Assembly: GCF_016765615.1 (NCBI RefSeq)
Contig: NZ_JAESWA010000020.1
Location: forward strand, 62,001-126,000
Source: Clostridium paridis
GTDB lineage: Bacteria > Bacillota > Clostridia > Clostridiales > Clostridiaceae
DNA: 64,000 nt
Direction: 5' to 3'
The notes under the pieces: generated by a model
Told to the model about the DNA's origin: nothing
Databases searched by the model: none
The model's input: the letters and a program-made list of their open reading frames with translations, nothing else
Made by a program: the position numbers and the translations under genes
Shown: positions 17,825 to 25,718 of the stretch, piece by piece
Layout of the letters: each line of letters opens with the position of its first letter
Numbering within the stretch: position 1 is the first letter of the stretch

Positions 17825-18005
17825 TATAGTCTAGATAGAGGCGCGAAGTTTAAGAGTAAAATTGCTGAGGTAAGCACAATGAAGCAATTTGAAAGGAAAC
17901 TTTGCCGAAGTGTACAACCAATGCTTTAAGGTTGTAATGCTGGGCTTGCATAAAATATATGCAAGACTGTCACAAAGTCGTTTGTGGAGAGCTATCACTG
18001 ATGCG
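17825..18005 (+). ncRNA. Lysine riboswitch (L box)
   Basis: The aptamer core is recognisable from its conserved blocks in order: AGATAGAGGCGCGAAG, AGAGTAA, TAAGCACAATGAAGCAAT, GAAAGGAAACTTTGCCGAAG, ATGCTGGGCTTGCAT, GCAAGACTGTCAC and TGTGGAGAGCTATCAC. GATAG (17834-17838) and CTATC (17992-17996) close the P1 helix. It is followed by a terminator and then the permease gene, so lysine binding should stabilise P1 and favour termination. The ligand is assigned from family knowledge of the L box. Confidence 0.93.
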
Positions 18006-18052
18006 TGTTTAATATATTTTCGTATTTACCTTTATGTATGAATATATTGATG

Positions 18053-18080
18053 CCCTGAGTGAATGCTCAGGGTTTTTTTA
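18053..18080 (+). terminator. Riboswitch expression-platform terminator
   Basis: CCCTGAG pairs with CTCAGGG around TGAATG and is followed by seven Ts. It lies between the L-box aptamer and the permease start codon, the standard layout of a transcription-terminating lysine OFF switch. Confidence 0.88.
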
Positions 18081-18115
18081 ATTTTTAAAAGAAAATTATT
18101 TTTAAGGAGGACAAA

Positions 18116-19585
18116 ATGAGTAACTCAAATTCTCAAATAGAGGGAAATAATCAAGAACTTAAAAGAAGTTTAAAGGCAAGACATTTAAATATGATAGCCT
18201 TAGGTGGTTCAATTGGAACGGGTATATTTGTAGCTTTAGGGGCAACAATTAATCAAGCAGGACCAGGAGGAGCGTTAGTAGCTTATGGATGTATTGCAGT
18301 TATGGTATACTTCCTAATAACAAGTTTAGGAGAAATGGCAACTTTCATGCCTGTATCAGGATCATTTAGTGTATATGCAACCAAATTTGTTGATCCAGCC
18401 TTAGGTTTTGCTCTTGGATGGAATTACTGGTATAACTGGGCAATAACTGTAGCAGCTGAATTAGTTGCTGGATCGTTATTAATGAAGTTTTGGTTCCCTA
18501 ATGTACCAGCAGTATTATGGAGTGCAATATTCTTAGTTATAATAGTTGCATTAAACATATTATCAGCAAAATCTTATGGAGAATCTGAATTCTGGTTTGC
18601 TGGAATTAAAGTAGTTACAGTAATAATATTTTTAGTTATTGGAGTTGCAACTATCTTAGGAATACTAGGTGGAAATGCAGTTGGATTCAAGAATTTCACT
18701 GTTGATGGAGCACCATTTGTTGGTGGATTTAAATCAATATTTATGATATTCTTAATAGCTGGTTTTTCATTCCAAGGAACTGAGCTTATTGGAGTAGCAG
18801 CTGGAGAAAGTGAAAATCCAGAAAAAACTATTCCTAAAGCTATTAATTCTGTATTTTGGAGAATATTAATATTTTATATAGGTACAATCTTTGTAGTTGG
18901 AGCAATAATTCCTTATACTCAAGCTGGTGTTGATACAAGCCCATTTACACTAATATTTGAAAAAGCAGGAATTGCAGCAGCAGCATCATTAATGAATGCA
19001 GTTATATTAACTTCTGTACTATCTTGTGGTAATTCAGGTATGTATGCATCTAGCAGAATGCTATTTGCTATGGCTAAAGAAGGTATGGCACCTAAGTGGT
19101 TAGGTAAAGTTAATTCAAAAGGTGTTCCTATAAATGCAGTACTTTTAACAACATTAGTAGCAGCTGCTTGTTTCTTAACTGGTATATATGCTGAAAGTAC
19201 AGTATATGTATGGTTAGTTGCAGCATCAGGTTTAGCAGGTTTTGTTGCTTGGCTTGGTATAGCACTTTGTCATTTCCGTTTTAGAAGAGCATATGTTGCA
19301 CAAAAGCAAGATATGAGTAAGTTAAAATATAAAGCTAAGTTATTCCCGATAGGACCAATAATTGCATTAGCGCTATGTAGCATAGTTGTTTTAGGACAAG
19401 GAGTTAGCTATATTGAAGCTGAAAATATTGATTGGGGTGGACTAATTTCTTCCTATATTGGACTACCTTTATTCTTAGGAATATGGATTGTTTACAAATT
19501 GAAATACAAAACAAAGGTAGTAAAGTTAGAGGATGTAGAGTTCTATAATGTTGAACCACAGGAATTAGAAGAGTCCGTAGGATAA
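18116..19585 (+). CDS. lysP: Lysine-specific permease, APC superfamily (LysP-like)
   Basis: This 489-residue cytoplasmic-membrane transporter has about 12 helices. The N-terminal signature LKARHLNMIALGGSIGTGIFV is that of AAT-family amino acid permeases. GWNYWYNWAITVAAELVAGS, GFSFQGTELIGVAAGESENPEK and FYIGTIFVVGAIIP are shared with LysP. The preceding lysine riboswitch fixes the likely substrate as lysine and means expression rises when lysine is scarce. An AAGGAGG site precedes the ATG. The gene is monocistronic and closed by a strong terminator. Confidence 0.92.
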   Translation: MSNSNSQIEGNNQELKRSLKARHLNMIALGGSIGTGIFVALGATINQAGPGGALVAYGCIAVMVYFLITSLGEMATFMPVSGSFSVYATKFVDPALGFALGWNYWYNWAITVAAELVAGSLLMKFWFPNVPAVLWSAIFLVIIVALNILSAKSYGESEFWFAGIKVVTVIIFLVIGVATILGILGGNAVGFKNFTVDGAPFVGGFKSIFMIFLIAGFSFQGTELIGVAAGESENPEKTIPKAINSVFWRILIFYIGTIFVVGAIIPYTQAGVDTSPFTLIFEKAGIAAAASLMNAVILTSVLSCGNSGMYASSRMLFAMAKEGMAPKWLGKVNSKGVPINAVLLTTLVAAACFLTGIYAESTVYVWLVAASGLAGFVAWLGIALCHFRFRRAYVAQKQDMSKLKYKAKLFPIGPIIALALCSIVVLGQGVSYIEAENIDWGGLISSYIGLPLFLGIWIVYKLKYKTKVVKLEDVEFYNVEPQELEESVG

Positions 19586-19672
19586 ACTACTATAAATATT
19601 AAAATGTAATTAGAGCAGTAAGCAATAAATAATATGTAGACATAAAAAAATATAATAGATTTTTGGGGCATG

Positions 19673-19716
19673 GACGTCTCAATATGCAATAATAAGCATG
19701 TTGAGACGTCTTAATT
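19673..19716 (+). terminator. Intrinsic terminator after lysP
   Basis: A 15-bp stem (GACGTCTCAATATGC with GCATGTTGAGACGTC, one G-U pair) has an 8-base loop and is followed by TTAATTTATTTT. Confidence 0.75.
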
Positions 19717-19727
19717 TATTTTAAAAC

Positions 19728-19775
19728 AACAAATTTAAACACGAGTTGTGTAAATGTTTAAATTTGTTATATAAT
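19728..19775 (+). promoter_or_regulatory. Promoter of the LevR-type regulator flanked by a perfect 14-bp inverted repeat
   Basis: AACAAATTTAAACA (19728-19741) is exactly inverted at 19755-19768. Between and after the arms lie a -35-like TTGTGT (19746-19751) and a -10 TATAAT (19770-19775), 18 bases apart. A repressor or the regulator itself binding both arms would cover the -35 region. This also argues that the reading frame upstream of 19833 is promoter, not protein. Confidence 0.55.
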
Positions 19776-19832
19776 TTTTCTATTAGTAATATTTTTGAGA
19801 AAAATTCATTCACAGTAAGGGTGTATCATTTT

Positions 19833-22523
19833 ATGAAAAGGATAGATAAGGTATATAAAACGTTATATGAGTTTTGTTTAAGGCAATATAAAAGTGGAGA
19901 AAATATAATAGGAATATCAGCCATAGAGCTTTCTAAAACTCTAGAGATACAAAGAACAAATGCATCTAGTGACCTTAATAAACTATATAGCCAGGGAAGA
20001 GTGGAAAAGATTGAAGGTAAGCCTGTATTATACAAGGTCTTAGATGAAGCAATCTTTAAACATGGTGAAACAAGTATAGATGTATTTGAAAATGTATTAG
20101 GAGCAAGCGTATCTTTAAGAAACTCAATATTGCAAGCTAAATCAGCAATAGTATATCCGCCAGATGGACTTCATACTATTTTGTTTGGAGAAACCGGCAC
20201 AGGTAAGTCTATGTTTGCAGAAACAATGTTTAAGTATGCTAAAGAAATAGGAAAGTTCACGGAAGATAGCCCATTTGTAACATTTAACTGTGCAGATTAT
20301 TCTAATAATCCACAGCTTCTAATGGCTCAGTTGTTTGGGGTTAAAAAAGGATCATATACAGGTGCAGATAAAGACAGAGATGGACTAATTGAAAAAGCTA
20401 ATGGAGGAATTTTATTTTTAGATGAAGTACATAGACTTCCTCCTGAAGGGCAGGAAATGCTTTTTTATATTATCGATAAAGGTGTATATAGGAAGCTTGG
20501 AGAAACACAAGTTGAAAATAGCATAAAGGTTTTAATTATATGTGCAACAACAGAGAATACACAATCTGGGTTATTAAAAACTTTCACAAGAAGAATTCCT
20601 ATGACAATAAAGCTGCCTTCGCTTAGGGAAAGAAGTCTAGAGGAACGATATGATTTGATAAAAACCTTTTTGAAAAATGAAGCCAAATGTATAAAGACAG
20701 ATATTACTGTAACATCAAATACCCTTAAGGCGTTATTATTATATGATTGTCCTAATAATATTGGACAATTAAAAAGTGATATAAAACTATGTTGTGCAAA
20801 AGCTTTTTTGAATAATATGCTAAATCGTGAAGAATCCTTATATATAAACAGTCAAGATCTTCCGGACTATATAATTAAAGGAGCTTTAAAATATAAAAAC
20901 AATAAAGAAGAAGTAGATAAGTTTTTAAATGAAGATGCATTGAAGTTTACATCTAGTGGAATAAATACATGGGAGACAGAAGAAAAATCAAATTATAATT
21001 TTTATGATGCCCTTGAAGAAAAGAAAAAGGTTTTAGAGACAAAGGGAATGAATGAAAAAGATATTAAGCTTATCATGAGCTTAGATATGGATAGATACCT
21101 TAAGAAGTATATCTTAACTATAGGAAATGATAATTTAGAAGAATTATATAAAGTAGTGGACAAAAAAGTAGTAAGTATTATTGATAGGTTTCTTAAAGAG
21201 GCGGAGAGAAAACTAAATAGAAAGTTTAATAATAAAATATTATACGGACTATCTATGCATATTGTTAGTACAATTGAGAGAATTAAAACCGGAAGAAATA
21301 TGGAAAATCATCAATTGGAGGACATAAAATATAATTATAAGAAAGAATTTGAAATAGCAAATGTTCTTAAAGAAAGCATTGAATGTTATTTTAATGTAAT
21401 TTTATCTGAGGATGAAGTTGGCTTCATTACAATGTTTCTATGCATGGATAATAATGAGGTTGTTAAAGAAGAAAAAGTGGGTGTTGTAGTAGCTATGCAT
21501 GGAGAATCAGCGGCTACATCAATTGTAGATGTAGCGAATAGGTTGCTTGGGGAAAATCATGCCATAGGGTATAACATGCCTCTTGATCAAAAACCAGAAG
21601 TCGCTTTAGAGAATTTAATGGATATTGTAAGAAATGCTAATAAAGGTAATGGAGTAATACTGCTTGTTGATATGGGTTCACTAGTTTTTTTTGGAGACAT
21701 GATCAGTGAAAAAACTAAAATACCTATAAAGAGTGTAGATATGGTATCAACCTTAATAGTTTTAGAGGCAACAAGAAAAGCTTTGCTAAATTATTCATTA
21801 GAAGAGATTTATGATGCATGTACAAGCAGTAGTCCTTATAAAGGTAAGATATATAAAGAAAGTTATGAATTTAATGAGAGGTTAAAAAACAATGTAATAG
21901 TTACTGCTTGCATTACTGGACAAGGTGCAGCACTTAAGCTTAAAGATATTCTTGAGCAGAAGTTGAATTTAAGTAGACATAACATTGATGTAATTCCAAT
22001 AGAAATAACAGATAGCACTAAGTTTAAAAGAAATATAGAAAAAATAAAGAAGAACAAAAATGTGATTGGAGTTGTTAGTGCAAGCAACCCTAAGGATAGA
22101 GAAGTAATTTATTTATCAACCTCAGATATATTTAAAGGGGAGAAGATAAATGAATTATCAGAAGTTATTGCACTTATACAAACTATTGATAGTATGCAGA
22201 AAGTGATAGAAGAAAATACTGATATTAATAGTAGTAAGTTTATAGAGGGATTTAGAAAGTTTATAATTATATTAAGAAATAACAATGTACAAATAGGTGA
22301 AAACCCTATGCTTGGACTAATATTGCATATCGCATGTGCTATAGAACGTGTATTAAAAAATGAAAAAATAATACACATTAATTCAAATGGAGATATTGTT
22401 AAGAAGAATATGGACAAGATAAATTTGATAAGAGATGCTTTAGAGTCTCTTGAAAGTAGCTTTGGTGTTAAGTTCCCTATAGAAGAGTATGCCAATGTTG
22501 TGAAAATTGCGTATTATTTATAG
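19833..22523 (+). CDS. levR: Sigma-54-dependent transcriptional activator with PRD and EIIA-like domains (LevR family)
   Basis: This regulator of about 896 residues has an N-terminal winged helix-turn-helix (residues 1-75) and an AAA+ sigma-54 interaction domain. The AAA+ domain shows Walker A GETGTGKS (119-126), GSYTGA as a variant of the GAFTGA loop, and Walker B GGILFLDE. Two PTS regulation domains with His residues in phosphorylatable positions (SMHIVSTIERI and LHIACAIERV) flank an EIIA-Man-like domain (VGVVVAMHGESAATS). PTS phosphorylation should tune its activity. The longer frame from 19746 reads through a promoter, and AAGGG precedes the ATG at 19833, so that start is chosen. It controls the PTS operon downstream, which has a sigma-54 promoter. 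Confidence 0.92.
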   Translation: MKRIDKVYKTLYEFCLRQYKSGENIIGISAIELSKTLEIQRTNASSDLNKLYSQGRVEKIEGKPVLYKVLDEAIFKHGETSIDVFENVLGASVSLRNSILQAKSAIVYPPDGLHTILFGETGTGKSMFAETMFKYAKEIGKFTEDSPFVTFNCADYSNNPQLLMAQLFGVKKGSYTGADKDRDGLIEKANGGILFLDEVHRLPPEGQEMLFYIIDKGVYRKLGETQVENSIKVLIICATTENTQSGLLKTFTRRIPMTIKLPSLRERSLEERYDLIKTFLKNEAKCIKTDITVTSNTLKALLLYDCPNNIGQLKSDIKLCCAKAFLNNMLNREESLYINSQDLPDYIIKGALKYKNNKEEVDKFLNEDALKFTSSGINTWETEEKSNYNFYDALEEKKKVLETKGMNEKDIKLIMSLDMDRYLKKYILTIGNDNLEELYKVVDKKVVSIIDRFLKEAERKLNRKFNNKILYGLSMHIVSTIERIKTGRNMENHQLEDIKYNYKKEFEIANVLKESIECYFNVILSEDEVGFITMFLCMDNNEVVKEEKVGVVVAMHGESAATSIVDVANRLLGENHAIGYNMPLDQKPEVALENLMDIVRNANKGNGVILLVDMGSLVFFGDMISEKTKIPIKSVDMVSTLIVLEATRKALLNYSLEEIYDACTSSSPYKGKIYKESYEFNERLKNNVIVTACITGQGAALKLKDILEQKLNLSRHNIDVIPIEITDSTKFKRNIEKIKKNKNVIGVVSASNPKDREVIYLSTSDIFKGEKINELSEVIALIQTIDSMQKVIEENTDINSSKFIEGFRKFIIILRNNNVQIGENPMLGLILHIACAIERVLKNEKIIHINSNGDIVKKNMDKINLIRDALESLESSFGVKFPIEEYANVVKIAYYL

Positions 22524-22530
22524 ATTTCTA

Positions 22531-22580
22531 GTGTATCATTTGCATATTATTTCACTAATAAAAAGATACACGTTGATACA
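22531..22580. promoter_or_regulatory. Candidate upstream activating site for the LevR-type activator
   Basis: TGTATC at 22532 and GATACA at 22565 and 22575 give three copies of one half-site: an inverted pair plus a tandem pair 10 bp apart. They lie 61-109 bases upstream of the sigma-54 element, the usual place for enhancer-binding proteins. GTGTATCATT recurs just before the regulator's own start codon (19821-19830), which suggests autoregulation. Confidence 0.5.
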
Positions 22581-22591
22581 GTTTGTTTGTG

Positions 22592-22640
22592 CCACTCTGG
22601 AATCCTCATTTTATAAGGGTTTTAGAGTGGTGTATTATTT
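22592..22640 (+). terminator. Terminator-like hairpin after the LevR-type gene
   Basis: CCACTCT (22592-22598) pairs with AGAGTGG (22624-22630), with an inner AATCCT/AGGGTT helix, followed by TGTATTATTTT. It ends the regulator transcript just before the sigma-54 promoter. Confidence 0.55.
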
Positions 22641-22656
22641 TGGCATGGTAGTTGCT
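22641..22656 (+). promoter_or_regulatory. Sigma-54 (-24/-12) promoter of the PTS operon
   Basis: TGGCATGGTAGTTGCT matches the RpoN consensus TGGCACG-N4-TTGCW, with GG at 22642-22643 and GC at 22654-22655 exactly spaced. It is located about 30 bases before the operon's ribosome binding site and directly downstream of a sigma-54 activator gene. Confidence 0.9.
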
Positions 22657-22697
22657 TTATATAAAATACGTAATCATATTTTAAGGAGTTGAGAAGT

Positions 22698-23951
22698 ATG
22701 GAGAAATTCATGAAGTTTTTTGAAGCAAAATTGATTCCGCCATTAGTCAAGGTTGGTAATCAAAGACACTTAGTAGCAGTTCGTAATGGACTAGCAATCA
22801 CTATTCCATTTATTATAGTGGGTAGTATTTTCTTAATAATTGGCAACTTACCATTTGATTGGTGGCCAGATTTTATTGGAGGATATGCTGATAAACTAAA
22901 TGTAGTTGTTAATAGTTCATTTGGAGTATTAGGAGTATTGGCAACACTAGGTATAGGGTATAACTTAGCTAAAACCTACAAGTTAGATCCTATAACTGGC
23001 GCAGTTATATCGTTTTTTGGATTTTTAATAACTCAAATAACACCAGAATTTGCATTAGATACTAGTAAGTTTGGAGCTGAAGGTCTATTTACGGCAATAT
23101 TAGTTTCAATATTTGCAGTGGAAACGTTGAAATTCTTTGTTAAAAGGAATATAGTAATTAAGCTCCCAGCAGGAGTCCCTCCAGCAGTAGGTAATTCATT
23201 TATAGCATTAACGCCAGCTTTAGCAGTGGGAATTGTATTATGGATAATCAGGGTAATGTTAGGCTTTGATGTTACATCATTTATAACTTGGATATTCTCA
23301 CCAATAGTATTCGCATTAAATACTTTACCAGGAATATTAGTGTATAGTGCATTAGTTACATTATTATGGTCAGCAGGAGTACATGGAGATATGGCTCTTG
23401 AAGGGATTGCAGATCCAATATTCCTTCAATTTTTAACAGTTAATACAGCAGCATTTGCAGCTCATAAGGAGATTCCTTATGTTACAGCATCAGGTTTCTA
23501 TTCCTTGTTTGTTAATGTTGGTGGAACTGGAGCAACATTGAGCTTAGTAATCTTAATGTTAGGGTCAAAAAGTAAACTATATAAATCCCTTGGAAAAGTT
23601 GCATTCCCATCTGCATGTTTTGAAATTAATGAACCTATAATATTTGGATTCCCAGTGGTATTAAATCCATTGGTTATAGTACCTTTTACACTAGTACCAT
23701 TAGTTCTTACAATATTAAGTTATATATTAATGAGTTTAAACATAATTGGAAGACCAGTTGCATTAGTTCCATGGACAATGCCACCAATAATAGGACCATT
23801 TATTGCAACAGGCGGGGATTGGAAGGCAGGAGTTTGGTCAGCGTTAGAAATGATCATAGCAGCATGCATCTACTATCCTTTCTTTAAAAATGCAGAGAAA
23901 CAACAGTTGCAAAATGAGGCAATTGAAGAATTAGAAGCAGCAACTATATAG
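22698..23951 (+). CDS. celB: PTS cellobiose/lactose-family EIIC permease
   Basis: This 417-residue integral membrane subunit translocates a beta-glucoside or related disaccharide while it is phosphorylated by EIIB. It has about ten helices and the family motifs LVKVGNQRHLVAVRNGLA at the N-terminus, GVHGDMALEG and FEINEPIIFGFPVVLNP, the substrate-site region. A TTG at 22689 is in frame, but AAGGAG is nine bases before the ATG at 22698, which is chosen. It is the first gene of a three-gene operon under the sigma-54 promoter. No phospho-beta-glycosidase is linked, so the sugar (cellobiose, chitobiose or other) cannot be fixed. Confidence 0.92.
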   Translation: MEKFMKFFEAKLIPPLVKVGNQRHLVAVRNGLAITIPFIIVGSIFLIIGNLPFDWWPDFIGGYADKLNVVVNSSFGVLGVLATLGIGYNLAKTYKLDPITGAVISFFGFLITQITPEFALDTSKFGAEGLFTAILVSIFAVETLKFFVKRNIVIKLPAGVPPAVGNSFIALTPALAVGIVLWIIRVMLGFDVTSFITWIFSPIVFALNTLPGILVYSALVTLLWSAGVHGDMALEGIADPIFLQFLTVNTAAFAAHKEIPYVTASGFYSLFVNVGGTGATLSLVILMLGSKSKLYKSLGKVAFPSACFEINEPIIFGFPVVLNPLVIVPFTLVPLVLTILSYILMSLNIIGRPVALVPWTMPPIIGPFIATGGDWKAGVWSALEMIIAACIYYPFFKNAEKQQLQNEAIEELEAATI

Positions 23952-23974
23952 AAAAGGTTGAAGGAGGAATTAAA

Positions 23975-24283
23975 ATGAGAATTTTGTTAATGTGTGCAGC
24001 AGGAATGTCAACTAGTCTATTGGTTAGTAAGATGGAAAGTTGTGCAAAAGAAAGAGGAATTGAAGATATAATAATAAAAGCAGAGCCAGTAGAGGATTTA
24101 GATAAATTTGTTGATGATTATGATGTTTTTTTATTAGGACCACAAGTAAAGTTTAAGGAAAAGTGGGTAAAGGAAGTAGTTGAGAGTAAGGGAAAAAGAT
24201 ACGATAATATACCAGCTCAAGTTTATGGATTAGTTGACGGAAAAAAGACATTAGATATGGCACTAAAACTTTTAGATAAATAA
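23975..24283 (+). CDS. celA: PTS cellobiose-family EIIB component
   Basis: This 102-residue cytoplasmic phosphocarrier has phosphorylatable Cys7 in LLMCAAGMSTSLLV, typical of the EIIB lactose/cellobiose family. It takes phosphate from EIIA and passes it to sugar bound in EIIC. GPQVKFK in the middle is a family landmark. The ATG has a GAAGGAGG site 23 bases after the EIIC gene stop, and the EIIA gene follows almost directly. Confidence 0.95.
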   Translation: MRILLMCAAGMSTSLLVSKMESCAKERGIEDIIIKAEPVEDLDKFVDDYDVFLLGPQVKFKEKWVKEVVESKGKRYDNIPAQVYGLVDGKKTLDMALKLLDK

Positions 24284-24297
24284 TGGAGGAGAAGTAT

Positions 24298-24648
24298 ATG
24301 GAGCTAGAAGAAATAGTATTTACAATAATAAGTCATGCAGGAAATGCAAAATCTATTTGCTTTGAAGCATTACATGAAGCAAAGAAAGGAAACTTTGAAG
24401 AGGCTCGTGTACTTATTAGTAAATCTAAAGAAGAATTATATAAAACTCATGATATTCAAAATGCAATGATACAAAAAGAAGCAAGTGGGAATAAGCAAGA
24501 AATAAGTTTGCTCCTTATGCATGCTGAAGATCATTTAATGAGTGCGATGCTGGCCAAAGATCTTATAGAAGAATTAATAGATATGTATAAAGAAAATTAT
24601 AAATATAGAGAAATGTGCAATTCAAATTACAAAGAACAAATTATTTAA
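24298..24648 (+). CDS. celC: PTS lactose/cellobiose-family EIIA component
   Basis: This 116-residue helical protein forms trimers in its family and carries phosphate from HPr to EIIB. The active-site His is residue 75 and the metal-binding Asp is residue 78, in LLMHAEDHLMSAMLAKDL. An ATG at 24283 sits inside the ribosome binding site; GGAGGA followed by the ATG at 24298 gives the proper spacing, so that start is chosen. It is the last gene of the operon, closed by a perfect terminator. Confidence 0.94.
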   Translation: MELEEIVFTIISHAGNAKSICFEALHEAKKGNFEEARVLISKSKEELYKTHDIQNAMIQKEASGNKQEISLLLMHAEDHLMSAMLAKDLIEELIDMYKENYKYREMCNSNYKEQII

Positions 24649-24661
24649 TAAAATAGAATAT

Positions 24662-24691
24662 AAAAAATCCAGCCTATAGGCTGGATTTTTT
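24662..24691. terminator. Bidirectional intrinsic terminator
   Basis: A perfect palindrome with AATCCAGCC and GGCTGGATT arms around TATA, flanked by A and T runs, lies between the PTS operon and the convergent epimerase gene. Confidence 0.92.
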
Positions 24692-24702
24692 GTTTATTAT
24701 AA

Positions 24703-25584
24703 CTAACTAACAAACTCTAAAATATAAGAGCATTCAAAAGTTTTTCCAACTTCTAAAACTTCTACGCCTTCTTTATCTTTAAAGTCTCCCTTAAAATTTT
24801 CATAGTCTGCATGACCAAACCAAGGTTCAATACACACGAAAGGAGCACCTGTAGCTTTTGACCATAAACCTAGATATGGAAATCCTGTGAAATCCATTGA
24901 CATATATTTATTATGATTTCTTGATCTTAAATATATTTTATTGGAATTTAAGTTTCTAAACACTAGAGCATCATTAGTAAATACTTCTTTAGAAAGGGGA
25001 ATTTTATTTTCATTATTTAAGAAAGGAATATCCTTTCCTGTATAAAGTCCAGTCATTGTTGATAGCTCCATTAATGAAGCATTTTCATTTTCACTAAACT
25101 CAAAGTAGTAATCATTAATAGTTTCTCCAGATTCTAGAGTACATGAAAATGCAGGATGAGCGCCTATTGAAAAATATATAGCGGCATTATCTAAATTAGT
25201 AACAATGTAAGAAACTTTTACATTATTGTCTATAAGTTTATAGTTAACTTTTAAAGAAAACTTATAAGGATATACTTTTATAGTCTCAGAATTAAATTTC
25301 AATTCAAAGGTCAATGAATCTTGAGTTTGTTCTATTAATTCATACTCAGAAATCCTTCCAAAACCATGTTGAGGAAGTTCATAGGTTTTTCCTTGAACTG
25401 AATATTTATTGTTTGCCACTTTCCCTACAATAGGAAAAAGTATTGGTGCATGATATTTCCAATATTCTTCATTTCCATTCCATAAAAACTCAGTGGGATT
25501 ATTTTTGGTTTTTATGCTATGAAGTTCAGCCCCATAAGTATCAGCTTTAATTTCTAAAAATTTATTTTCTATTTTATAATTCAT
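24703..25584 (-). CDS. Aldose 1-epimerase family protein (LacX-like)
   Basis: This 293-residue cytoplasmic galactose-mutarotase-fold enzyme interconverts alpha and beta anomers of hexoses or sugar phosphates. Family landmarks are YGAELHSIK, FLWNGNEEYWKYHAPILFP, the catalytic-region His in SIGAHPAFSC, and CIEPWFG with the conserved Glu near the C-terminus. A TTG-initiated extension of six codons is possible, but GGGAG is well spaced from the ATG at 25584. It is a single gene. Its position beside a PTS operon fits sugar metabolism but is not proof of a link. Confidence 0.88.
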   Translation of the reverse strand: MNYKIENKFLEIKADTYGAELHSIKTKNNPTEFLWNGNEEYWKYHAPILFPIVGKVANNKYSVQGKTYELPQHGFGRISEYELIEQTQDSLTFELKFNSETIKVYPYKFSLKVNYKLIDNNVKVSYIVTNLDNAAIYFSIGAHPAFSCTLESGETINDYYFEFSENENASLMELSTMTGLYTGKDIPFLNNENKIPLSKEVFTNDALVFRNLNSNKIYLRSRNHNKYMSMDFTGFPYLGLWSKATGAPFVCIEPWFGHADYENFKGDFKDKEGVEVLEVGKTFECSYILEFVS

Positions 25585-25718
25585 AGGAATATCTCCCTTC
25601 AAAAATATTATACGAGTCTATTATATCATTACAATATGGTTAAAAATATTTTATTTCTATTTTTATTTGTGATAAAATGAGGTTTGTAACAAAAGTAAAT
25701 TTAAGGGAGTTGTATTTA

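Noticed and set aside
19746-19832. A 29-codon N-terminal extension of the LevR-type regulator starting at TTG
   Set aside because: It reads through a -35/-10 pair and a 14-bp palindrome, has no ribosome site, and the ATG at 19833 begins where the family's helix-turn-helix starts.
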